Shown one piece after another: positions 7,231-14,791 of a stretch of DNA of 17,376 nucleotides. Source of the DNA: Candidatus Fermentibacteraceae bacterium (GTDB lineage: Bacteria; Fermentibacterota; Fermentibacteria; Fermentibacterales; JCC-6); NCBI GenBank assembly GCA_030596465.1, contig JAUVJW010000012.1, positions 1 through 17,376 of the forward strand, in the 5' to 3' direction. Made by a program: the position numbers and the translations under genes. The stretch's first letter is position 1. The number at the start of each line of letters is the position of its first letter. The notes beneath the pieces were generated by a model, which was not told the DNA's origin, made no database searches, and saw only the letters and a list, made by a program, of their open reading frames with translations.

Positions 7231-8971
7231 TCGAAACAGTCTCCCTGATTACTTCATCAAAAGTTGTCAAACCCCGTTCCAGTTTTCGAAGAGCAGCTTC
7301 TCTAAGATTAATCATACCCTTTCTCAATGCCGCCTTTTCAAGATCAACACTGTTTGCGTCGCCCTCAATGAGACTGCGCATCTCATCATCTATCTGCATA
7401 ACCTCGTAAATACCCGTTCGCCCACTGTATCCGGTTTGATTACACTTCGAGCATCCGGTACCCTCATAAAAGGTAATCCCCTTGAATCTCTCCGGAGCAA
7501 TACCTGCCTCAATCATAGCTTCCCTGGGAACCATAACCGGTGTTTTGCAATTATTACATACTTTTCTTATCAATCTCTGACTGCATATGCAAACCAGTGA
7601 AGTACTCAGCATGTACGGCTCTGTTCCCATATCAACAAGTCTGTTAATAGTACTTGGGGCATCGTTCGTATGTGCCGTTGAAAGAACAAGGTGACCGGTA
7701 AGAGCGGCACGAATGGCGATTTCACTGGTTTCCTGATCTCTGATCTCTCCAACCATGATGATGTCTGGATCCTGTCTGAGGTATGCGCGAAGAGCTTTGG
7801 CGAATGTAAGACCCACATCGGTATTCATCTGAACCTGATTGATGCCCTTCAGATTGAACTCAACAGGGTTCTCGGCAGTCATGATGTTAACTCCAACATC
7901 ATTCAACTCTGTAAGAGCGGAATAAAGCGTAGTCGTTTTTCCGCTGCCACTGGGGCCTGTAACCAGTACAATTCCATAGGGACGCTTGATGCCCCTTCTG
8001 AACTGATACAGAGTATCTTCCTCAAACCCGAGAACATCAAGATTCAGCTGAACCTTTGAGCGATCAAGAAGACGGACCTCAACCTTCTCTCCGAAAAGAG
8101 TTGGCAGTGTTGAAAGCCGCATATCAACAAATCGATCCCCGACTCGAACTTTTGTTCTTCCATCCTGGGGGAGATTATGCTCTGCAATATTCATATCACC
8201 GAGGATTTTAAGTCGACTGACCATTGCCTGTCTATACTTTCTGCTGGGTCTCATTATTTCGTGCAGAACGCCGTCAATTCTGTACCTGATTCTTATGAAC
8301 TTCTCAAACGGTTCAAAATGAATATCGCTGGCACCTCTTTTAACTGCGTCCGCGATAACGCTGTTCACCAGTTTAACAACGGGAGAATTGGAGAGGTCTG
8401 TTGAAAGGTCCTCTTCCTCTTCCTCCTCCTCTTCATCTTCTATCAGAGAGAAAAAAGCATCATCGCCCACAATGAGTTCGTCGTCGGTGGACCCCAGTTC
8501 TTCTTCCCTCTCCTTCTCTCTTTCAACATCCTCGATAGGAACTATTGCGTCTGTTGCGCCGTAGAATTTGTGCAAAGCCCTCTGTATCATTGAAGATGCG
8601 CATATATGAGGTTCAATCTCCATGCTGAGAGAAAATCTCAAGTCGTCAATGGTAAAAAGGTTCTGGGGGTCTGCCATGGCAAGAACAAGTTTCCGGCCTT
8701 CTTTTTCTACAGGGATAACTTCGTAACGCAGGGCAAGTTTTGCCGAGACCAGATTCAATACATCCTGGGGAATATCAATACCGTCAATGTTAACGGCCTC
8801 AATACGATTCTGTCTCGCAAGATAGTCATTCAATTTAACTTCAGATATCAGGTTCATCTTTACCAGGTTGTAGCCCAGCCTGCCACCCTCGTTTTTCTGA
8901 TGTTCAAGGGCATTCGCAAGCTGTTCCTGATCAAGAAGCCCCGCTTTAAGCAACATCTGGCCCAGTTTCAT
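7223..8971 (-). CDS. pilB: Type IV pilus extension ATPase, PilB copy 1 (intact c-di-GMP-type MshEN domain)
   Basis: This 582-residue PilB-type ATPase begins with two 24-residue repeats (2-25 and 31-54) separated by exactly five residues, which is the MshEN layout. The second starts RLG (31-33), and both end in Gln (Q25, Q54). The motor domain has Walker A GPSGSGKT at 339-346, GEIRD at 408-412, a His-box region STAHTND near 431-437 and zinc-ligand cysteines C472, C475, C507 and C510. The Asp box reads TAENPVEF, with Asn where Asp is usual. An acidic linker (about 146-190) contains a run of eight Glu. The start ATG at 8971 has AAGAGG about five bases upstream. PilB polymerises pilins at the inner membrane. 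The two PilB copies share the same architecture and appear to be an old duplication. Confidence 0.94.
   Translation of the reverse strand: MKLGQMLLKAGLLDQEQLANALEHQKNEGGRLGYNLVKMNLISEVKLNDYLARQNRIEAVNIDGIDIPQDVLNLVSAKLALRYEVIPVEKEGRKLVLAMADPQNLFTIDDLRFSLSMEIEPHICASSMIQRALHKFYGATDAIVPIEDVEREKEREEELGSTDDELIVGDDAFFSLIEDEEEEEEEEDLSTDLSNSPVVKLVNSVIADAVKRGASDIHFEPFEKFIRIRYRIDGVLHEIMRPSRKYRQAMVSRLKILGDMNIAEHNLPQDGRTKVRVGDRFVDMRLSTLPTLFGEKVEVRLLDRSKVQLNLDVLGFEEDTLYQFRRGIKRPYGIVLVTGPSGSGKTTTLYSALTELNDVGVNIMTAENPVEFNLKGINQVQMNTDVGLTFAKALRAYLRQDPDIIMVGEIRDQETSEIAIRAALTGHLVLSTAHTNDAPSTINRLVDMGTEPYMLSTSLVCICSQRLIRKVCNNCKTPVMVPREAMIEAGIAPERFKGITFYEGTGCSKCNQTGYSGRTGIYEVMQIDDEMRSLIEGDANSVDLEKAALRKGMINLREAALRKLERGLTTFDEVIRETVSNV
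8411..8440 (-). repeat. GAA/GAG trinucleotide repeat encoding poly-Glu in pilB copy 1
   Basis: On the plus strand this stretch is almost only CTC/TTC/CCT triplets. It encodes the acidic run in the linker between the MshEN region and the ATPase core of pilB copy 1. In-frame gain or loss of triplets would change linker length without breaking the frame. Confidence 0.6.
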
Positions 8972-9021
8972 TCAAACCTCTTCCCTGCCTTAAATAACTA
9001 AATATGGGCACACGAATACAT

Positions 9022-9050
9022 ATCTTTTAATGATAAAGCCCGAATGTCAA
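9022..9050 (-). promoter_or_regulatory. Possible sigma-70 promoter for the pil operon
   Basis: On the minus strand a perfect -35 box TTGACA (9050-9045) is followed after 17 bases by AAAGAT (9027-9022), a weak -10 that matches three of six consensus bases. It lies in the 87-bp gap between the sprA-like gene and pilB copy 1 and would give a leader of about 45 bases. No intrinsic terminator is visible in the same gap, so read-through from the sprA-like gene is also possible. Confidence 0.4.
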
Positions 9051-9058
9051 TAGCTGGA

Positions 9059-12000
9059 TTAGAAATTGATAGTTACTGAAAAATTCAGACCTACATCTTT
9101 CTGGTCATACTGGTTGTTTACCTTGTCTTTTTTCCAACCGTAAATAGCTGTCATTGAGGCTGTAACTGTTCCAAAATCATAAGAAGCGGATGGTTCAATC
9201 CGCCATTCTGTCTTATCGGATTGAACCTGAGTCTCCTCTGTCTGCCCGCCTGTGACCTCGCTTCTACTGGTTGATCTTGTAATGGAAAGCGACGTTGTCA
9301 GGTCACTGCGAAAGGACAAACTCAGCCTATCCAAAAGAGGAACAGGTAGTGAAAACCCCCCGGGCGCACTAAAACTATAGGTAAGCTTGAATTGCGCCGA
9401 GTTGCTGCCGGAGCGAACTACTGCGGAAGTTCCAGTGTAATTTCTTGTTTCAGTAGTAGACATGTTGTCGGAGATTGTTATCTGAACCTTGTTATCTAAA
9501 GAACCTGTAAAACTGAACAGAGGACTCCATCTTGAGGTTTCTGTTTTGCTTACCGGGGTCAGACTGTCGTTCTCTATCCTTGATGATGTACTGGTTTCCA
9601 GTCTGTAACCACTGCTGACCGATCCATTTCTGAGGAATGCAAGAGGTTCATATCTTTCAAGACCGCTCCACGAAACAGTAACTGCAGGCCAGGTTGTGTT
9701 GTCTGTTCTGTTCCAGAAACCCGAATAAAAGCTCTTATTCTCGGAATCATTGTACTCAAGCCTGACAGACATTGTGTTGGTTGGTCTATACCCGCCGGAG
9801 ACCTGCATTGAATTTGAAGTAGTTTTGTTGTAGGGATCAAGTCCGTCGATATCCGGCTCAAAGCCGAACTGATAAGATGTAGAAGGCATGAACGGTACAT
9901 CATTGTAGTCACTGCCTCTGGATCTGCTGAAAACAATGTTTGGATCGGTAATTCTGTCAGCCCACCTTTCCATCTTCACCAGCAACCATCTTGGACTTCC
10001 GGGCAAAGCCTCTTCGTCAAGCCGTTCATCCCTCAACCTTGCGAGAGATCTTATCGTATGAGCCAGTCCCAGCCTTAGATTAAGTCTGGCTGTAACATCG
10101 GTACCCACATCGGGCAGGCTAAGAGTATCCGCACCGGTAAAGGTATGAGGACTGAGTCTTACCATTCCATACCTGGCATCCCAGCTCACTCTGGGTTTTA
10201 TATAATTCCAGAAGTTTATCTCCTGACTCACAGCGGCATTCTGACTTCGGGAGACCTCTCTTCCAATATTAATTTCTGTGTATGGTTCTTCCCAGGGATA
10301 ATACATGTCCCGCCCCACAGAAAGGATATAGGATGTGGTCAGCCCTTTCCACGGATTAAAGGCTATATTGCCGTCTGTAAGCAGTACCCGTTCTGTATCA
10401 TCCCTGGTAAGAACGGTATCACTGCTGGCTATGTCATACATCACATTTCTTCCGCGTCTCCAGCCTGCGCCAAATCCGAATCTTGTGGGCCTCAGTCTGA
10501 TGTCCTCAAGAATGGGCATTCTGAACAGGCTCATCCTCCCCAGATGAAGATCATATGTGAATGTAACATTCTCGTTCTCGGTTGAATCCCGTGTAGTGGA
10601 TGTTCTACCCCAGCCATTGCCAAGGGCATGCCTGATATGAATCGGGTCAAGGAAGTATCGCCCGAAAAAATCATCCGATCTACCATTTCTTCTCCACTGA
10701 ATGGATGTGTCCCACCTGTTGGCTTCTGTACGGTACTCCCAGGTTTCATCATCCTCTAACCGTATATCGCTGTTGATGGCATACCTGGGTTCCGTAAAAT
10801 TCCTGCTCCAGGCGTAAGTTGCCGGAAGCGACCAGTTCCATACCGGTGGCGTAAATCTGTCCAGATTCAGAGTAGACGAAGCGTTGTATCGGGTAACAGT
10901 GGTTCCCGTTCCACTGGTTTTGCCCAGACCGTGGAAGTTATCATCAATCATTCGGTAATCTCCGGATAGTAAAAGCATATCCGCGAAATCGATATCACCG
11001 GTAATCCTGTGCGCGTTACCCGGTTCAAGGTAATGACCTTTTACAGTTATGTCATCAACCCAGACCTGATTTGTCAGATACGGTTGATCAATGTTTCTAA
11101 TTCCGAGACCCAGCATCATTACTTCAGACAGCGATGGGTTGCCCACGACTGCCAGATTCCCGGATCGAATCTCGTTCTCTTCCGTCTGATCCTTCAAAGT
11201 CTTCAGGTCTACAAGATCCTGAAGATCAACCTCCAGAACCTGCCAGCCCGCCTGAATCTCTGCTGTAATCTCATAGTAGTTCAAACTGTCTCTTCCCATC
11301 TGGAAAAACAGTTCTCCCCCCGGAGATGCGCCATGAAAGGGAAAGCTGAGGGACTTGTACTGCGTGTAGTTCTCTATGGAGTAATAAGTCTGCCTGGCTA
11401 CGCCCTGATGTCCTGTGAGCAGTTCCGAGCAGTCAAGGCTGACAGACTGCTCAAGCCTGGGTTCTCCGTCCTGATCCTCACCGGGATCAATCCCCGGTGG
11501 AGGATTATCCATGTAATCCTGATTCTGACGGTTGTTGACAACGGAAACGGTAAAATTCTCGTCCGGTTGAACGGGAGTACCAATTTCCTCACAAAGACTT
11601 ATACTGTTGGGTTTCCACCTGTTACCAACAAGACCCATGTCATAAAACTCCAGAGTGTCCTGCTGGGTAAATCCATCCACCCAGACGCGCGCATATGTGA
11701 TCTTTTCCCAGGTTGGAACACCTTCTGATATCCGCGGTACGGTAACAAGTAAAGAATCATCAAGCGGAATCTGCACCAGTATCCATCCATTGGAACCGGT
11801 AGAAATGATGTACTCCGGGTCATCCAGGGGTACTCTTATCCTGAAAAAAGTGTTTGACCTGTCAAGAACCCCATTTCTGTTTAAATCCTCTGTATCCAGT
11901 CTTCCATTGTTCTCACAGTTGTTAATGGCGTTAAACCTGGTACTAAGTGGATCACCGGCGTTATAACTGTAATTGTCCTGGTTGGGATCACTGTTGGAAG

Positions 12001-14668
12001 AACTGTACCCGGGCTCATCCACAGAAGGAAGTATATCCAATCCTGTATCCTCTGTGGTTGATCTGATACCGTCCGAATTGACATCCTCCGTATCAAGCAC
12101 CCCGTTAGACTGCCTGATAAGATCGTCCCCAACCCTTTCAAGCCAGTAGGTATCTTCATCAATTCTCTCGCCAAGGTCTATATAAAGATTCGCGCTTGTG
12201 GCGCAACCGGTAGCCCTTACATAAAGAGACAGGTGTGTTTTCTGAGAGAAGTCAGTACCGTAGCGCTCGATACATCTCTGAACCCCCCCCCATGAAGCAG
12301 TGGGATTGCTGTCATCGGGAGAGAACACAAACTGAAGAACACCACTGATCTTTTTCAAAGCATCGTTCCCGATCTCGCCGGGAATAATGTCATGAAGCGA
12401 CCATCTGTCAGTTGCGTTGTACCATCTGGATTCTCCAACAGGAAACAGAAAAGAAGAAGCCTGTCTGGGCATCGAAGCGTAAAACCATGCTGTTCTGGAC
12501 TGTCCCAGAGGGAATGTTGATTCCGACCCCTCCATGTCATCCAGCCATGCTTTGCTCTCCCCGGAAGGCAGGCTTACCGCGACTTCCCCGGAGAGAACCA
12601 CCCGACTCTCGGCTTCGGTATATACCAGTGGCAGCATGTTCACCGCGTCAGTAAGAAATTCGGGTCTTGATTCAAAATGCATATCAACATCAAATACGGT
12701 AGTTCCGAAGGCTCCCTCTCCGACTCTTGGGCGGGTCTCCGGTGAATTCGCTTTTTCGTACATCATGGTTCCGCCAACCCAGGAAAGAGTACCTATGTTA
12801 TAAACTATCCTGGTACCCAGCAATGTTTTAGACACAGAACTGAAAAAAGGTATGTACTCAAAAGTAACCCTGAGGGTATTGGCTGGATCCTGTGCCAGAT
12901 CTGCCGCTTCACCCATCAGAGTAAGAAGCCCTACCTCATAAATGATCGAGTAATCCGTATTCCGAACAAGCGTTCTTGCCTGTCCCGCAACGGTGAGAGT
13001 TACCTTTTCGCTTCCCTCTACAATTCCCATGTGTCCAAGAGAATAAGTGGTGGAAGCAGCTCTGTAGCTGACTCGCATATAGTAAAGCGACTGGTTCATT
13101 GCCGGATTCTTCTCATTGTAAACAACATAGTTGGGATAGTCCAGTTCATCACTGGCAAAGGGTCTGCTTTGAGGAAACATGATGAACCCATTTTCCCAGT
13201 CCATGGTAAGATCCTCATCGTACATAAGACCATCGCCGTTTGTATCCAGCCCCAGTATCTGAGTAAATGGCACACCATCCTGAATAGAGGTGGGATCTTC
13301 ACCGGCACGCTGCAGAAAAATATCGCAGTTGAAACTTTCCCTGACGATGTTATTGGCACCCAGGAAGTAGCAATTCCTCATCTCGTACTGCCAGGAAAGA
13401 TCAGTCGACAGAGGGTTTGACCCCTTTATCAATTTCAGATTGTAAGGACCCCCTTCCGGAGCGCTTCCCAGTGTATCCCCATCCGTAGTGATCATAGCCA
13501 CAGCAATCTCATAGGTGTCGTTTACAGGACTGAGGAATCTAATTGTTCGATTGGAGTCAACCAGCACGAAATCACCCTCAATACCGGGTGTAAGTTCATC
13601 CCACCAGCCAGACCCCGTCTCCTCTCCGCCGGAAGGATCGGGTATGAACCAGGTACCTTCAACAGCACCTGTCTCAACATTATTGGTGGCATCACCATCG
13701 TCAATGAATGCTCTAATGTTGAGGGGATTCATGAACGGAGCTGCAACCGTGTCCGGAAACGCACGGAAGAAGTAATTGTTCGCCGGTCGAATGTCCAGAA
13801 TGGAATCGTTAACAAGAGAGGCCTGCCCCACAAAATCAGAACTCTCTGTGGAACTGCCCTCTTTACTTGCAATTACAGTAATATCAAACGGGCCTGCCTG
13901 AGCAAGCAGCTTTGCGCCAAACAGCCCCTCGTGGGGAATAGAGTAGCTGATGAATTCAGGGCCGGTTATTGACAGATTGACATCGCCCAGTTCAATTGAC
14001 TGAATTATTTCATCATCATCCCCATCGTAGTTGAGGCTCACACTGTAGTCTGAACCGATCTGTCTCTGGCTGTCATGATCCACCGCGACATGGATTTTCT
14101 CACCAATTGTTCCATCAAGACGGATACGGAGATCCTGTTCCATTTTCAGGTCTGGAAAAAGGGAGGTGCTGGATCCTTCAACATCTACTCTGTTGGGATA
14201 GATGTGACTGACCCCCGAAAGAGAGATCGTCTGATGCCCGGATATGTCCAGCTGGCCGCCTGTACCTATTGCGTCACCAATAGCCCCGGACATATTCAGA
14301 GGAAGATAAATGGTGGGAACAAGATCACCTCGGGAGCGGCTGTTGCGAATACCATCCCGGGCATTTGCCTCAGTCCATTCTTTCCATGTACTCCAGCCAA
14401 TCAACCGCGATCGTACACCGGAGAGTGACCATGTTCTTGATGTGGCCAGTGGATACCCTTTATACATTAGTCTGTAACTGATACCGTCACCCATCAGGCT
14501 GGACCATACCTCAACCTGAGTTGCCGGAAGGCTGACAAGCCACGGCAGAGAATCCTGATACCAGTAACCTGGATGCTCATCTATAAGTGCAAAACTTCGC
14601 AATCCGCCCACAGCACCAGCCTGCAACGCAATTAAAAGCAGAAGCGCTAAAATTAAAAGTCTTTTCAT
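9059..14668 (-). CDS. SprA-like giant outer-membrane protein (type IX secretion channel homologue)
   Basis: This 1869-residue protein has a signal peptide (about 1-19: MKR, a Leu-rich core, then AGA). Residues 137-275 closely resemble the N-terminal region of SprA, with a GQLDISGHQ segment, GTIGEKIHV near 187-194, DDDEIIQSIELGD at about 217-229 and a GLFGAKLLAQ segment. A second SprA-like hallmark, WLDDMEGSES, lies near 707-716. Three Asp/Asn-rich loops like calcium-binding EF-hand or dockerin loops occur around residues 473, 856 and 926 (for example DTNGDGLMYDED). The final third is beta-strand rich and the protein ends in LNFSVTINF, an outer-membrane beta-signal. Bacteroidota SprA, which forms the type IX translocon barrel, is about 2400 residues, so this is a shorter form. 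An AGGTGA ribosome site lies three bases before the ATG. It is strongly SprA-related, but its function here is unproven because no other type IX gene is visible. Confidence 0.85.
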   Translation of the reverse strand: MKRLLILALLLLIALQAGAVGGLRSFALIDEHPGYWYQDSLPWLVSLPATQVEVWSSLMGDGISYRLMYKGYPLATSRTWSLSGVRSRLIGWSTWKEWTEANARDGIRNSRSRGDLVPTIYLPLNMSGAIGDAIGTGGQLDISGHQTISLSGVSHIYPNRVDVEGSSTSLFPDLKMEQDLRIRLDGTIGEKIHVAVDHDSQRQIGSDYSVSLNYDGDDDEIIQSIELGDVNLSITGPEFISYSIPHEGLFGAKLLAQAGPFDITVIASKEGSSTESSDFVGQASLVNDSILDIRPANNYFFRAFPDTVAAPFMNPLNIRAFIDDGDATNNVETGAVEGTWFIPDPSGGEETGSGWWDELTPGIEGDFVLVDSNRTIRFLSPVNDTYEIAVAMITTDGDTLGSAPEGGPYNLKLIKGSNPLSTDLSWQYEMRNCYFLGANNIVRESFNCDIFLQRAGEDPTSIQDGVPFTQILGLDTNGDGLMYDEDLTMDWENGFIMFPQSRPFASDELDYPNYVVYNEKNPAMNQSLYYMRVSYRAASTTYSLGHMGIVEGSEKVTLTVAGQARTLVRNTDYSIIYEVGLLTLMGEAADLAQDPANTLRVTFEYIPFFSSVSKTLLGTRIVYNIGTLSWVGGTMMYEKANSPETRPRVGEGAFGTTVFDVDMHFESRPEFLTDAVNMLPLVYTEAESRVVLSGEVAVSLPSGESKAWLDDMEGSESTFPLGQSRTAWFYASMPRQASSFLFPVGESRWYNATDRWSLHDIIPGEIGNDALKKISGVLQFVFSPDDSNPTASWGGVQRCIERYGTDFSQKTHLSLYVRATGCATSANLYIDLGERIDEDTYWLERVGDDLIRQSNGVLDTEDVNSDGIRSTTEDTGLDILPSVDEPGYSSSNSDPNQDNYSYNAGDPLSTRFNAINNCENNGRLDTEDLNRNGVLDRSNTFFRIRVPLDDPEYIISTGSNGWILVQIPLDDSLLVTVPRISEGVPTWEKITYARVWVDGFTQQDTLEFYDMGLVGNRWKPNSISLCEEIGTPVQPDENFTVSVVNNRQNQDYMDNPPPGIDPGEDQDGEPRLEQSVSLDCSELLTGHQGVARQTYYSIENYTQYKSLSFPFHGASPGGELFFQMGRDSLNYYEITAEIQAGWQVLEVDLQDLVDLKTLKDQTEENEIRSGNLAVVGNPSLSEVMMLGLGIRNIDQPYLTNQVWVDDITVKGHYLEPGNAHRITGDIDFADMLLLSGDYRMIDDNFHGLGKTSGTGTTVTRYNASSTLNLDRFTPPVWNWSLPATYAWSRNFTEPRYAINSDIRLEDDETWEYRTEANRWDTSIQWRRNGRSDDFFGRYFLDPIHIRHALGNGWGRTSTTRDSTENENVTFTYDLHLGRMSLFRMPILEDIRLRPTRFGFGAGWRRGRNVMYDIASSDTVLTRDDTERVLLTDGNIAFNPWKGLTTSYILSVGRDMYYPWEEPYTEINIGREVSRSQNAAVSQEINFWNYIKPRVSWDARYGMVRLSPHTFTGADTLSLPDVGTDVTARLNLRLGLAHTIRSLARLRDERLDEEALPGSPRWLLVKMERWADRITDPNIVFSRSRGSDYNDVPFMPSTSYQFGFEPDIDGLDPYNKTTSNSMQVSGGYRPTNTMSVRLEYNDSENKSFYSGFWNRTDNTTWPAVTVSWSGLERYEPLAFLRNGSVSSGYRLETSTSSRIENDSLTPVSKTETSRWSPLFSFTGSLDNKVQITISDNMSTTETRNYTGTSAVVRSGSNSAQFKLTYSFSAPGGFSLPVPLLDRLSLSFRSDLTTSLSITRSTSRSEVTGGQTEETQVQSDKTEWRIEPSASYDFGTVTASMTAIYGWKKDKVNNQYDQKDVGLNFSVTINF
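12283..12291 (-). repeat. Nine-base homopolymer (G9 on the coding strand) inside the sprA-like gene
   Basis: The plus strand has nine consecutive C residues. On the coding strand they fall in codons for Trp-Gly-Gly-Val (about residues 793-796). The reading frame is open through the tract as given. A slip of one base would shift the frame of the remaining 1070 or so codons. Confidence 0.8.
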
Positions 14669-14717
14669 TTCACCTCGTATGTATTATCCATCCACAGGCA
14701 TCATGTTCCCGGTAAGC
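14669..14717. other. Divergent intergenic region, sprA-like side
   Basis: This is the left part of the 123-bp region between the leftward sprA-like gene and rightward lptF. On the minus strand GATAAT (14688-14683) resembles a -10 box, but no acceptable -35 is found at 16-18 bases. I therefore do not claim a promoter for the sprA-like gene. Confidence 0.3.
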
Positions 14718-14746
14718 ATGACAGAGAAGCGCGACGCTGCTATAAT
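14718..14746 (+). promoter_or_regulatory. Sigma-70-type promoter for lptFG
   Basis: A -35 box ATGACA (14718-14723, five of six consensus bases) and a perfect -10 TATAAT (14741-14746) are separated by the ideal 17 bases. Transcription would begin near 14753, giving a leader of about 40 bases before the lptF start at 14792. Confidence 0.75.
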
Positions 14747-14791
14747 CCATCGTCCGCCGACAGTAAAGCAAGCGTCTATCATGGGAATTCA

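Noticed and set aside
5950..7248. Long open frame (432 codons) on the plus strand
   Set aside because: It is fully antisense to pilB copy 2, has a composition rich in Ile, Asn, His and Cys, and shows no domain. It is a shadow of the real gene.
3115..8971. Type II secretion (GspE/GspF) interpretation of the operon
   Set aside because: PilT has no place in a type II secretion system, and pilS-pilR plus the gene order point to a type IV pilus.
11009..11728. Open frame of 239 codons on the plus strand
   Set aside because: It is antisense to the sprA-like gene, which has clear family signatures and an unbroken frame. No motif is visible in the shadow.
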